Part shown: in pieces, positions 10,850-21,769 of the stretch
Layout of the letters: the number at the start of each line of letters is the position of its first letter
Position numbering within the stretch: position 1 is the first letter of the stretch
Assembly: GCA_049999725.1 (NCBI GenBank)
Contig: JBNGIS010032021.1
Span: forward strand, 1-27,582
Direction: 5' to 3'
From: Haplomitrium mnioides
Taxonomy: Eukaryota > Marchantiophyta > Haplomitriopsida > Calobryales
DNA: 27,582 nt
Notes under the pieces: generated by a model
What the model was told of the DNA's origin: nothing
What the model saw: the letters and a program-made list of their open reading frames with translations, nothing else
Database searches by the model: none
Made by a program: the position numbers and the translations under genes

Positions 10850-12060
10850 ATCTTCTAACTATTGTCGCAACTCTCAAATACTTGAATAGCCTCTTGAGCA
10901 TTCTCAAGATTTGAAGAAAGCTCCCAAGTAGCATCATGAAGTAGATAGCCTTTCCACAAAACCTTGTATTGAACTTGTGGATGTCGCCTTCGCTTGATAA
11001 CTCTTTTCACCAAAATATGGTCCACCTTAAATTCTTCATGATCATTAAGAACAATAGCTGGAAGAGGAAGTTGAACACGATTTGGAAAATAAGATGGACT
11101 AGAAACAAAAGGCTTTAGTTTAGAGACATGAAACACATGATGAATCTTTATATGAAGAGGAAGGTCAAGTTTATAAGCAACAGTAGACATAATCTAAGAA
11201 ATAGATAAAGGACCAATCTAAGCAAGAGATAACTTACAGACTTAAGTATCTAAAGACCATGGAAGATCGTGAGTAGATAACATAACTTGGTCATCTAAAA
11301 CATAAGAGCATCCACCACGGCGGCTACCAGCATATTGTTTTTGCTAATTTCTACTTTTTTTGTCTCATTTGTCTTCTTCCTTGCAAGATGCTCGCAACCA
11401 TCTTACTATTGCTCAAAATACTTAGTATATTAGAAAAAGAAGGAGAAGAAAAACCATCGGAAACAAGAGGATGTTGATCTGAATTAAGAAAAAAAAAAAA
11501 AAAACCCCAATACTTGCTTATTTGGAGTTGTTGTAGGCAAACTCCACAGCTAGTAAGAAACTATCTCAATTGGTGTGATAAACATTGATAAACGCGCAAA
11601 GCAATACAATTAGCGTGTTCTATTTGCTCATCTATTTGAGGATGATAAGTAGTAGACATAAAGGGTTGGTACCCAAAAGTGTGAAGAACTCTTGCCAAAA
11701 CTTTCCAGTAAATCGTGCATCTTTATCAAATATTAATACCTTTGGCTTGTCATGATAGTAAAAGACTGTATCAAAGTAAATCTTTGCTAACTGTGGAGCA
11801 TCCACTATGTCCACTGTCGATGCTAGATGAATTTCTTTGCTTAGCTTATCCACAAACATCACAATTGCAGTAAACCCACGAGGCGTGGTTGGAAGCGAAG
11901 TGACAAGATCTAAACTTACATCTTCCCACCAAGTAGTAGGAATTGGTAATGGTTGAAGAAGACCAACTAGTTTTTGATTTGAAGCCTTGTTTCATTGACA
12001 ACTTTTGCAAGAACGAACAAAGCCGAACATCTCGAGTTAGGTTTGATCACCATCAAGTGC
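10850..12060 (-). pseudogene. Element B integrase and chromodomain remnant
   Basis: A frame at 11190-10855 on the minus strand holds the integrase tail (YKLDLPLHIKIHHVFHVSKL) and a chromodomain (VDHILVKRVIKRRRHPQVQY then KVLWKGYLLHDATWE). Integrase core pieces lie at 11862-11632 (FVDKLSKEIHLAS, VLIFDKDARF). Zinc-binding/N-terminal parts with CKSCQ and NKASNQK lie toward 12060. An A16 run at 11489-11504 and several stops interrupt the core. In the family this protein integrates the cDNA. Confidence 0.85.
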
Positions 12061-12880
12061 ATTGAAGCAACTCAATAGACTTGTCTACCTCAAGATGCTC
12101 AGAGCTTGGAATGTCATATGCTTCTTGTAAACACGTTGTTTGAAGTGCATCATCTTGTGAAATATATATTTGATGGTTTTGATAGAGAATCACATCTTGA
12201 ATAGAAAAGACATGATACTCACTATCTTTAACCGCCAAATGTGCCTCAACAAGATTAAAAAAGACATCTCCATGGAATTTTTGTTGAAAGTCGTCACTGG
12301 TTGCTTCATCAAGATGGAATAAACTAACATTTCCAACCTCCAATGTATTTAGATGATGATTCAGTTTTCATGACAATGCATAATGAATAATATGGAACCT
12401 TCCCAACTTGTGCTCCAACTTGATATCAAGGAGCTTTATTTGATCTTCCCATCGATAATGATGACTTGTCATATTTTCCATGTTAATTGATTACAAGAAG
12501 GGCTTGTGATCGGTGAACATAAGTATATGATTTCCTAAAAGATAGTGTCTCCAAACTTTGGTAGCATAAACCATTGCCAATTGCTCTCTATCTCTTGCAG
12601 AATAATTTCTCTCTACTGCATTTAATTAACGTGATACAAAGGCAATCAGATGAAGTCCTTCCTCAAACTCTTGTTGTAACACTACTCCAAAAGCAAAATT
12701 AGAGGCATCAAAATATCCTATACAATGTGCATTTGGATCATACCATTGTAGAATTGGACGAGAAGACACCACATCCTTGAGTTTTTGAAATGTCTCTTCT
12801 TTCATTGGTTGTCTATTAAAACTTTGCCTCTTTGTGTAACAAATCCGTAAGCGGTGCAGCAATATGAGCATAGTAATGGA
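12060..12880 (-). pseudogene. Element B RNase H and linker remnant
   Basis: The minus-strand frame 12871-12626 has LKDVVSSRPILQWYDPNAHC and DASNFAFGVVLQQEFEEGLH, the start of the RNase H domain with its first acidic residue. RNase H continues in broken frames to about 12400. The frame 12343-12053 (MEVGNVSLFHLDEATSDDF) matches the linker between RNase H and integrase seen in element C at 15755-15830. It is not functional. Confidence 0.8.
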
Positions 12881-13581
12881 TGAATATTTGATAAAAACTT
12901 GCTAATCCATTGAAAGCTCGAGTATCCTTTGCATCATTTGGCGTTGGTCACTCTATAATAGACTTAATCTTCTCTTCCTCTATCTTGATGCCATCCGCAT
13001 ATATTTTATATCCTAGATAAGTCATATGTTGGTTCCAAAACTCACACTTAGACTTCTTGTAATAAAACTTCCATCATTCAAAAACACCAATACTAACTTT
13101 TCCAGAAAACAATCAAAAACTTGATGCATTTGATCCATGAATATTACAAGAGCATAAGTAAAGGAAAATGTAAGAACCTTCCACTCAAAATACCCATATC
13201 TTATACGAAAAGTCGTCTTTGGCACATCACTTAGCTTGATAGGAATTTGCCATTAACCACTTCAAAGATCCAACTTAGTAAAGAATCACGCACCACTCAA
13301 TTGATCCAACAAATCATCAATACGAGGTAGAAGGTAGGCATTCTTCACTATTTGATTGTTCAGGCCTTGATAATCTGTACAATGACGAAATCCACCATGT
13401 TACTTTGGCACAAAGAATACCGGAGCTCCCTAAAGCAAAGTACTATGTTGAATGAAACCCTTCTCAAGAAGATTTGTCAATGTCTTTCGAAGCTCCTCTA
13501 ATTCTTGTGGTGATAATCAATATATAGGTTGATTATAAAGAGTATTTCCTAGTATCAACTCAATCGGAAAAGGTATTCCGT
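12880..13581 (-). pseudogene. Element B reverse transcriptase remnant
   Basis: The frame 13225-13022 on the minus strand matches RT (FRIRYGYFEWKVLTF, then LVFLNDGSF where the family has FLDD). The second Asp context is lost. Upstream to 13581 the DNA aligns with RT N-terminal sequence of element C in several frames, including the motif encoding LSPQE in C. Frameshifts and stops are frequent. Confidence 0.8.
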
Positions 13582-13899
13582 GATAATATGACAACATTTT
13601 TGGCCGAATTGAAGCAACTTGGTATAGTAAGAATCTACATGACACATTTTCATGATACAATTATGCAAATTCCTAATATAAGAGAAGAAGAAGCACTAGA
13701 CCACTTTGTTTGGGGTTTAAAGCTTTGCACCAGAATGAAAGTTACTAGGAGAGAGTCTACTCAATTAGAAGAACCAATGCATTTTGCAAAGCAATATGAC
13801 TCATTATTTATTGCTATACAAGCTAGGTTGCATCTTCAACTATTCAAACAACATACTCAAAACTTTACAAACTCTAATGGAATTAAAAATTTGACATAA
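13582..13899 (+). pseudogene. Element C gag fragment
   Basis: The frame from 13588 reads MTTFLAELKQLGIVRIYMTH and continues with MQIPNIREEEALDHFVWGLK, which resembles the Retrotrans_gag region of plant gypsy elements (the capsid-like protein). No zinc knuckle is found after it, and the N-terminal part is missing because the element is cut at 13582. The frame ends in a stop at 13897-13899. Confidence 0.75.
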
Positions 13900-13911
13900 A
13901 TTCAAGGTACC

Positions 13912-14390
13912 TTGTTCCATCTTGATGGTATAATTGAGGAGCACTTTTGTAGAATGTTGGTTGATAGGAGGAGTTCTGAAAATTTTCTGTCACTACATTT
14001 TGCAAAGATAATCAAAACAAAATTTAGGCTTATCAATGGGAGTGTTGTAACTATAGCCGATGGTCAAAAGCATGATGTATTTGGCTCTCAAATACCATTC
14101 TTTTTAAAGATTGAAAAATAGTATGCGGAATCTATGAACTTTGTTATTGCACCTATATAATTTGACATCATTTTAGGGTTGCCTTGGCTTGAAGATCGAT
14201 ACACTCAATTTGATTGGGTAAAACACCATATTCCAGTTACTTTACAAGGTAATAAATGTTTTTTGAGGTGTTTGACACTGTTAGTGAGGAAGACTTTATT
14301 AGTTCAGGATGTTAATTCAGTAGAGCATAAGTTGCCTAGCCTTGTTGTTTGGAGGGAGGAAAAAGTGTGCCTTCCTCAATGATAGATAAT
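13912..14390 (+). pseudogene. Element C protease remnant
   Basis: The frame 13912-14121 contains LVDRRSSENFLSLHFA at the place of the retropepsin active site. The Asp is present but the usual DSG/DTG triad reads DRR, so the active site is lost. The downstream frame 14179-14382 carries LPWLEDRYTQFDWVKHH, matching the conserved region between protease and RT in plant gypsy elements. Confidence 0.8.
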
Positions 14391-14399
14391 ATTTTTAAG

Positions 14400-15151
14400 G
14401 AGTTTTTTGATGTTTTTCTAGAGAATTTGCGGAAGGGTTGATACCAAATGATTGAAAAATACCTTTCCAATTGAGTTGATACCATGAAGTACTCCTTATA
14501 ATCAACCTAAATATCAATTATCACCACAAGAATAAGAGGAGCTTCGAAAGACCTTGATGAATCTTCTTGAAAAGTCTTTCATTCAACATAGTAAGAAGGT
14601 ATGGCATTTTTTGCACCAAAGAAAGATGGTGGATTTTGTATTTATACAAATCATCAAGGATTGAATAATCAATCAATGAAGAATGCCTATTCTCTACCTT
14701 GTATTGATGATTTGTTGGATCAATTGAATGGAGTATGATTCTTTTCTAAGTTGGATCTTTGAAGTAGCTATTTGCAAATTCCTATCAAGAAAAGTGATGT
14801 GCTAAAGACAACTTTTTGTACAATGTATGGGCATTTTGAGTGGAAGATTTTTACATTTGGCCTTACTTGTGCTCCGATAATATTCATGAATCAAAAATAC
14901 ATCAAGTTTTTGATGGTTTATTGGATTATTCAATATTGGTGTTTTTGGACGATATCTTTATCTTTAGTAAAAGTGAAATTGAGCATCGTGATCATTTCAA
15001 AAAAGTATTGCAAAGACAATGCAATTGGAAGTTTTGTTGCAAAGAGTCTAAGTGTGAGTTTTGGAAGCAAGAGGTAACTTACCTAGGACATAAAGTGTCT
15101 TTGGATGACATCATGATGAAAGAAGAGAAAATCAAAGCCATTACAGAGTGA
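14400..15151 (+). pseudogene. Element C reverse transcriptase remnant
   Basis: RT motifs occur in several frames: YGHFEWKIFTFGLTCAP at about 14827-14877, and the catalytic loop LVFLDDIFIFSK at about 14935-14970 with both Asp kept, then VTYLGHKVSLDD. The N-terminal fingers (14500-14760) are split by stops and frameshifts. In the family it copies element RNA into cDNA. Confidence 0.85.
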
Positions 15152-15189
15152 CCAACACCAAATGATGCAAAGGATGTTCAAGCTTTCAA

Positions 15190-15830
15190 TGGATTGGCAA
15201 GTTTTTATCGAAGATTTGTCTATTACTATGCTCTTATTGTTGCGCCGCTTACGTGTATGCTAGGCAAGGAGACAAAGTTTCAATGGATGACCAAAGAGCA
15301 AGAGGCATTTCAAAGACTCAAGGATGTGGTGCATTCTCGTCCAATTCTACAACCGTATGATCCAAATGCATGTTGTATAGTTGACTTTGATGCCTCTAAT
15401 TTTGCTATTGGAGCAGTGTTACAACAAAAGTTTGAAGATGGACTTCATCCCACTACCTTTCATGTCACGTAGACTAAATGCAGCGGAGAGAATTATTCTA
15501 CAAGGGATACAAAACAATTGGCAATAGTTTATGCTACCAAAGTATAGAGACATTGTCTATCAGGAAAGCATGTACTGATGTGCACTAATCACAAGCTCTT
15601 GTTGAAATTAATTCACTTGGAAAATATGACAAGTCGATATCATTGATGGGAAGATCAACTACAACTTTTTGATATCAAGTTGGAGTACAAGATGGGAAGG
15701 TTCCATACCATTCTTGATGCATTGTCACGAAGACTGGATCATCATGTAAATACATTGGAGGTTGTGAATGTTAGTATATTGCATCTTGATGAAGCAACTA
15801 ATGATGGCTTTCAACAAAAGTTACATGAAA
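15190..15830 (+). pseudogene. Element C RNase H and linker remnant
   Basis: The frame 15194-15472 begins with the RT connection (SFYRRFVYYYALIVAPLT), then gives RNase H with LKDVVHSRPILQPYDPNACC and DASNFAIGAVLQQKFEDGLH. RNase H continues after a stop (15483-15660, including QLAIVYATK). The frame 15680-16012 has VEYKMGRFHTILDALSRR, a typical end of RNase H in plant gypsy elements, followed by the linker also seen in element B. Confidence 0.85.
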
Positions 15831-15959
15831 TGCCTTCTTTGATCTTGTTAAGGCACGTTTGGTGGTCAAAGATAGTGAGTATCATGCATTTTCTATTTAG
15901 GATGTTATTCTCTATCAAGGCCATCAAATATATGTTCTACAAGATGATGCGCTTTGAAT

Positions 15960-17240
15960 GGCCCATTTACAAGAAACATATGACATTCCAATCTTTGGGC
16001 ATCTTGGGGTAGATAATACTATGGAGTTGCTTCAACAAACTTGGTGTTGGCTAAACCTAGCTTGAGATGTTTGCATGGCTTGTTCGTTCTTGTGAAAGTT
16101 GTGAGTGGAACAAGGCTTCAAATCAAAAACCAACTCGTCTTCTTCAACCACTACCGACTCCTTCTACTCGGTGGGAACATGTAAGTTTAGATCTGCTTGC
16201 TTTTCTTCCAACCATGCCTCTTGGGCTTATTACCATGGTGGTGTTTGTAGATAAGCAAAGCAAAAAAATAATCTAACATCAATAGTGGATAAGGTGGATG
16301 CTCAACAATTAGCAAAGATGTACTTTGATACATTCTTTTGATATAATGGGATTTCAAAGGTGTTAATATCTGATAGAGATCCACAATTCATTGGGAATTT
16401 TTTGCGAGAGTTGTTCACACTTTTAAGTACCAAACTGTATATGTCTACTGCTTATCATCTTAAAACAGATAGGCAAACCGAACGTGCAAATTGTATTGTG
16501 GAGAATATGCTTCAAGCGATTATCAACATTCATCACATGGATTGGAATAGTTTCTTATCAGCTTTGGAGTTTGCATCCAACAACTCCAAACAAGCAAGTA
16601 CTAGATTTTGTTTTTAATTATAGTCAACATCTTTTTGTTCCTAATGGTTTGCTTTCTCTTTCCTCTTCCAATGTTCCAAGTCTTTCTACCTTTTTGTCTT
16701 GTTTATCATCCTCTTTGCAAGATACCAAAAACCATCTTGTTATTGTTCAAAATCGACAAAAGCAATATGCCGACAAACATCGTCATGATATTTTTTGTTT
16801 TAGGTGACCAAGTAATGCTTTCTACTCATGATCTTCCTTTGTTTTTACATACTCATGTCCATAAATTATCTGCAACTTGGATTGGTTCTTCTTCAATTTC
16901 TCAAGTTATTTCTCTCGTTGAGTACAAACTTGATCTTCCTCCCCATATGAGGATTCATCTTGTATTCCATGTATCTAAACTTAAACCTTTTGTTTCTAGT
17001 CTTTTTTTTTCCAAATTATGTTTAAATTCCTCCTTCACCTATTGTTCTTTATGATCATGAAGAATATGAGGTGGACCGCATTTTATCTAAACGAGTATTC
17101 AAGCGTAGGCAACATCCTCAAGTTCAATATAAAGTTCTATGGAAGAGATATCCGCTTCATGATGTTATTTAGGAACTATGTTCTAATCTTGAGAATGTTC
17201 AAGAAACTATTTGACTATTTGAAGTTGTCGTTCATGATGA
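15960..17240 (+). pseudogene. Element C integrase and chromodomain remnant
   Basis: The zinc-binding end and start of the core lie at 16067-16276 (RSCESCEWNKASNQKPTRLL, RWEHVSLDLLAFLP with the first Asp). The next core part is at 16360-16617 (MLISDRDPQFIGNF with the second Asp, then MSTAYHLKTDRQTERAN and a Glu in the CIVENML region). The C-terminal part is at 16790-17010 (LGDQVMLSTHDLP, YKLDLPPHMRIHLVFHVSKL). A chromodomain in another frame follows (EYEVDRILSKR, QVQYKVLWKRYPLHD, 17060-17170). The pieces are split among frames. Confidence 0.85.
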
Positions 17241-17269
17241 GGACCTCATTGATTAGAAGACGGGGATTA

Positions 17270-17689
17270 TGTAATAGCACAATCATGATGTTGTGCTATT
17301 TATAAGAAAATAGAGAGTGAAGGAAGTGGTAAAGGTTCACTTTTAGGATTGAGATAAGATTACTTGCCGTCAAAAGTACTTTTAGAGTTTTTGGGTTGAA
17401 ATTAGAAGTGACTTCTAAGTGATCAATTTAGGGTTGAAATTGGAAGTAACTTGTAAGTGAAGAAAGAGGGATGACATCTTCTTCTCTTGTATAAATAGAA
17501 GGGATTCATAGCCCCACTCCTCATTCTAGAGTTCTTGTCAAATCACTTGGGTTCTTTGGTTGCTTGACTTTTGGCTTGCACTCTTGGTCCTAGCTTGGGC
17601 GTTGAGTTACATTTGGTTGAAGAACTTTATTATAGCTCACTCACTATGAGTTCTTACTCATTTGGAGTTTGTTTTTGAGTTTTTTTACA
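17270..17689 (+). repeat. 3' LTR of element C (420 bp)
   Basis: It begins TGTAATAG and ends TTTTTTACA. The start matches element B's LTR at 10841 (minus strand), and the later part matches the LTR piece at 6776-6960. TATA-like motifs occur at about 17299 (TATTTATAAG) and 17489 (TTGTATAAATAG). A weak purine tract (GAAGACGGGG) lies just before. The right end meets the 43-bp array with no visible matching target duplication, because the left end of C is gone. Confidence 0.85.
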
Positions 17690-18477
17690 GTAATCATGAT
17701 GTTTGAGCGTATATTGAAGTCTAGCAAAGAGTGTAGTCATCATGTTTGAGCATATACTGAAGTATAGCAAAGAATATAGTCATGACATTTGAGCTTAACA
17801 AGAAATGTTGTCATGATGTTCAAGCGTCTATTGAAGTATAGTAAGCAACGTAGTCATATGATTAAACATCAAGCATTGTAATTATGATGTTTGAGAAAAT
17901 ATTGAAGTATATTGAAGCATAATGTTCAACCACATATCAAGGTATAGCGAGCAATGTGGTCATAGTGCTTGACATATGCTGGAGATAACGAGTAATGTAA
18001 CACATTGTTCATGTGTTACAAGTGTATCAATTAATATAGTCATGATGTTGTAGTATATATTGAAGTATAACAAGTAATGTAGTCATAATATTTGAAAGTA
18101 TATTTGTTTTTTTTCAAACAGTATAGCCATAAAGTTAGAATATATGTTGAAGTATAGCCAAAAAAATATAGTTATCATGTTCCAACGTATGTTGAAATAT
18201 AACTAGCAATGCAATCATGATGCTTTACAATATATTGCAGTATAGCAAGTAGTAGAGTCATGATCTTTGAGCCTTAATTAATGTAATTATGATGGTCAAA
18301 TATATATATTGAAGTATAGTCATGATGTTTTAGCGTATATTGCAATATAGCAAGCAATAGAGTCATGATCTTTGAGCATATAAAGAGATGTAGTCATGAT
18401 GTTTGAGTGTATCAATTAGTGTAGTTATGATGTTCAAATGTATATTAAAGTATAGCAAACAATGTAGTCATGATATG
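17690..18477. repeat. 43-bp minisatellite array, left segment
   Basis: Diverged tandem units of about 43 bp follow the pattern GTAGTCATGATGTT, CAAGCATATATTGAAG, TATAGCAAGCAAT. The segment lies between the LTRs of elements C and D, and the same array resumes at 24532. The period is not a multiple of three, so reading frames across it are chance products. No gene is seen. Confidence 0.9.
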
Positions 18478-18965
18478 TGTAACACTACACATATACACAC
18501 AAGTTAGCACAAACACATACGAGAGAAGCGCACAAGGACTTCAAAAACCCACAAGGTAAGAGATGCCAAACAAGGCACTCTCCCTTCTTTATATACTTGA
18601 TAGAAAGCTCCGTGCTTACATAGGTGGAGGAACCTTATTGGTTCCCTTTCTATCCTCTTCTCATTGGACCCCTCTTTTCTCTCTGGCTCTGATTGGACCA
18701 CCCTTTACTTTAATTCTGCTTCTACCACGTATCCTTATCTTTAGAACCTTCTCTTTACTTTAGTTCTCCGCTTGCCACGTGTTCTTATCTAGACTCCCTC
18801 TTTCACTTTAATTCATTGACTTTTTCTCCTCTTGCCACGTGTCCAACACTCTATAATAACAAGCTCTTTTTGCTACTCTAACTTAGTAATATCTTTCTAG
18901 ATATAGTTGACACTATATCTTAAATTATTTTTAGCCATAACTTACTAAAGTTAGTGATCATTACA
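18478..18965 (-). repeat. 3' LTR of element D
   Basis: TGTAACAC to GATCATTACA on the plus strand. The minus-strand TATA box TATATAAAG is at 18587-18595. Three subrepeats of 50-60 bp each carry an ACGT core: CACGTA (18726-18731), CACGTG (18776-18781) and CACGTG (18836-18841). Confidence 0.97.
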
Positions 18966-18985
18966 ATCCTCCCCCTTTTGAAGAG
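18966..18985 (-). other. Polypurine tract of element D
   Basis: The minus strand reads CTTCAAAAGGGGGAGGAT directly before the 3' LTR. This is the classic site for plus-strand DNA priming and fixes the element's orientation. Confidence 0.9.
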
Positions 18986-20290
18986 GCAACATCCTCGTTG
19001 CGAGTAAGAGCATTCTCAAAAGAGTAGACAAGTGCGGAGGCATTAGCCAAATTCTCCAATGGCTCCCAAGTAGCTTCATACAGAAGGTAATCTTTCCAAC
19101 GAACCAAACATTCCACAATCTCCCGACGACCGCGACGCCGCATACGTTTCTTCAAGAGTTGTTCAACCTCATACTCTGCATGACCATCAATAAGTTCAGG
19201 TGGTGGAGAGGGTTCTTAGGTACGAGTAAAAGTGGAAGATCGAGGGACAAAGGCCCAAAGTAAAAAGACATGAAAGACTAGATGGATCTTCATGTGAGGA
19301 GGTAAAACCAACCGGTAGGCCTTTTCGCCAATGCGAGCAGAGATAGCAAAAGGACCAATAAAGCGAGCACTAAACTTACGTGAATGAAGCAAAGGTAGAT
19401 TGGATGTGGAGAGCCAGACTTGGTCTCCTATAGCAAAGGTTACCTCTCGACGGTGCGCATCAGCATATTGCTTTTGCCGATTACGAGCAACTTCCAATTT
19501 TTATTTAGCGCATCGAATTCCGTGGTGTAGATGATGAAGAAAATCATCAACGGTTGGACTCTTAGATGTCGACATGGATGCATGTTGAAGACTTGAGATC
19601 GTGGTGGGATGCTCACCATACATCAAAAAGAAAGGTGTGGTGCGTGTGGAACTATTGATGGAGTTATTGTACGAGAACTCCATAAGAGGTAGTAGCCAAT
19701 CCCATTCCTCTTGTTCTTCCAAAGTAAAAGCACGTAGCATATCTTCAATGGTACGGTTGGCCTGTTCAGTTTGACCATCGGATTCGGGGTGATAAGCGGT
19801 AGACATAGCCAACTTGGTCTTGAGAAGACCAAATATAGTGCGCAAAAACATGCTGGTGAATTGAGTGCCTCGATTAGAAATAATAACTTTGGAAATACCA
19901 TGATGAGAGTAGACTACCTCCAAATAAATTTGTGCTAGCTCAAGTGCTGTCACTGTTTTGGTAGTTGGATGAAAATGAACCATTTTACTAAGCTTGTCCA
20001 CAAAAACAACAATAGCATCATAGCTTGTAGAAGTACGAGGTAGCTCACACACAATATCCATACTAACATACTCCCATCGATGATTGGGGATAGGTAGCGG
20101 TTGCAATAAGCCTCCTCGTTTAAGGTTGGTGGCCTTGTTTTGTTGACATGCCAAGCAACTCCGAACATATTCCTCCACATCGTGATGTATTTTGGGTCAA
20201 TAATAAATGCGTTGAAGATTGTGCAAAGTCTTCTCAATTCCAACATGGCCACCTACGGCGGAATCATGTGCTTCATATAAAATTTCATAG
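18970..20290 (-). pseudogene. Element D integrase with C-terminal chromodomain
   Basis: On the minus strand, the zinc-binding region (VGGHVGIEKTLHNLQRIYY, SCLACQQNK) is at about 20290-20140. The core at 20178-19501 has SMDIVCELP with the first Asp, IISNRGTQF where the family has SDRG, so the second catalytic Asp is Asn, and a Glu in NRTIEDML. The C-terminal part is at 19497-19216 (IGDQVWLST, LPPHMKIHLVFHVF). The chromodomain is at about 19200-18970 (EYEVEQLLKKR, ECLVRWKDYLLYEATWEPLE), which in the family reads chromatin marks to place insertions. Stops occur near 20197, 19500 and 19216. Confidence 0.92.
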
Positions 20291-20479
20291 CAAAGCTTAA
20301 CATTATTTGGAACCCATATCTTATCTTGGAAGAAAATCAATCCTCTCACTTCTTTCACCTTTTTCTTTTGTTGTGCAGCAATGATCTCTTCATCTGTTTT
20401 AACGGCAGCCAACATGTGTGTCCACCAAGTAGGATGAATTGTGATTTCAGACATGAGGCTAAGTTGAGGCATATGTGTC

Positions 20480-20913
20480 AAAGCATCTGCAATCTACCGT
20501 TTTCCTTCCACATAAACCATCTTCATATGGAACTGTTGTCGCCACTCCGCCCATCGAATCTGCCTTTTTGAGAGCTCTTTTTGAGTTTCTAGATAGATTA
20601 AAGGCTTATGGTCGGTTTCAACCACAAACTCTTTATCTCCTAGATAGTGCTTCCCATGATTGGTTGATAACACAATCGCCAATTCTTCACGTTCAGTGGT
20701 GTGGTAGTTCTGCTCTGCATCGCTTAATTTTCTTGAAAAGAAGGTAATAGGATGCCAACCATCCTCCTATTCTTGTTGCAAAACTCCACCTATGGCTTTT
20801 CCTGATGCATCTACCGAAAGTTTGATTGGTCGTTTAGAATCATACCATTTAAGAATAGGAGCATGAAGAAGTGATTTCTTCAATGCTTGAAACGCCAACT
20901 CTTCTGTAGCTCC
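20480..20913 (-). pseudogene. Element D RNase H domain
   Basis: The minus strand encodes a VDASGKAIGGVLQQE-type start near 20815, then an RKLSDAEQNYHTTEREELAI region. It continues with VVETDHKPLIYLETQKE (about 20625-20575) and RWAEWRQQFHMKMVYVEGKR before a TAG at about 20494. The acidic residues expected for RNase H are visible. Stops near 20914, 20769 and 20494 break it from RT and integrase. Confidence 0.88.
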
Positions 20914-21768
20914 CTATGTCCACGTATGACTTTTCTTAAGTAAGTTGGTCAATGGTTCTGCTATTTGTGCAAAACCTTTCACAAATCGGAGATAAAACCT
21001 GGTTAGCCCAAAAAATCGTCGTAGTTGTGTGTGATCGCTAGGAGCTTCCCACTTCTGAATTGCCTCTACTTTCTCATCCATCACTTGGATTCCTGATGCA
21101 CTCACACGATGACCCAAGTAGTCCACCTCCTTTTTCCCAATTTCACATTTTGACATTTTCACATATAGCTTGTGATTTCGAAGTACCTTTAATACCGTAC
21201 GAAGGTGTTGTTGATGCTTTTGGAGATTCTTGCTATAAATGAGAATGTTATCCAAAAAAACAATAACAAACTTATCCAAATAAGATCAAAAAATACCATT
21301 CATAAGACCCATAAATGTTGCAGGAGCATTAGTTAATCCAAAAGGCATAACAAGGTATTCGAAATGCCCATATCGACTTCGAAATGCTGTTTTTTGCACA
21401 TCACCTTCTGCAATTCGGATTTGATTATATCCGCTTCCCAAATCCAACTTTGTGAAGTAATTTGCCCCTTGAAGTTGGTCAAACAAATCATCCATTCTAG
21501 GTAACAGATATTTATTTTTCACTGTTTGTTGGTTGAGTGCTCGATAGTCAATACACATTCTCATACTCCCATCTTTCTTCTTCACAAATAATATTGGTGC
21601 ACCATAAGGAGAAATGCTTGGCTGAATGAACCATTTCTCCAACAACTCAGTAATTTGAGATTTGCATTCCTCAAGTTCATGAGGAGGCAATCGATATGGT
21701 GCTTTGCATGGTGGAATACTTCTTAGAAAAACCTCGATCTTGTGATCAATGCATCGTTTGGGTAGCAA
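20914..21768 (-). pseudogene. Element D reverse transcriptase
   Basis: The 21768-21286 frame has [54 protein letters not shown] with the first catalytic Asp, and [13 protein letters not shown]. The 21279-20914 frame has FLDNILIYSK, where the second Asp of the catalytic pair is Asn, then YLGHRVSASG and LTRFYLRFVKGFAQIAEPLT. A TGA at 21286-21288 divides the two frames without shifting them; element A has it too. The order and motifs are those of Ty3/gypsy RT. Confidence 0.93.
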
Positions 21769-21769
21769 T

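Larger units (their letters stand above)
6776..13581 (-). mobile_element. Element B: Ty3/gypsy chromovirus, 5' truncated, LTR split by F
   Basis: Minus-strand order from the 3' LTR inward is chromodomain, integrase, RNase H, reverse transcriptase. It is the same family as element C; sampled DNA is roughly 85 percent identical. Similarity to C runs from the LTR to 13581, corresponding to about 14455 in C, and stops sharply where element C's gag begins in opposite orientation. Gag, protease, leader and 5' LTR are missing. Element F (6961-10696) is nested in its LTR. Confidence 0.85.
13582..17689 (+). mobile_element. Element C: Ty3/gypsy chromovirus with 3' LTR, 5' end lost
   Basis: Plus-strand order is gag fragment, protease, reverse transcriptase, RNase H, integrase, chromodomain, 3' LTR. 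Same family as element B. The 5' LTR, PBS and leader are missing: at 13581/13582 it meets element B head to head. Its right end (TTTTTTACA, 17689) abuts the 43-bp minisatellite. All frames are broken. Confidence 0.9.

Noticed and set aside
11489-11504. A16 run as a poly(A) tail of a LINE, SINE or retrocopy
   Set aside because: It lies within continuous element B integrase sequence with no target duplication around it; simple slippage explains it.
17690-18477. CRISPR-like array of regularly spaced repeats
   Set aside because: The units are contiguous diverged tandem repeats without unique spacers, in eukaryotic DNA.
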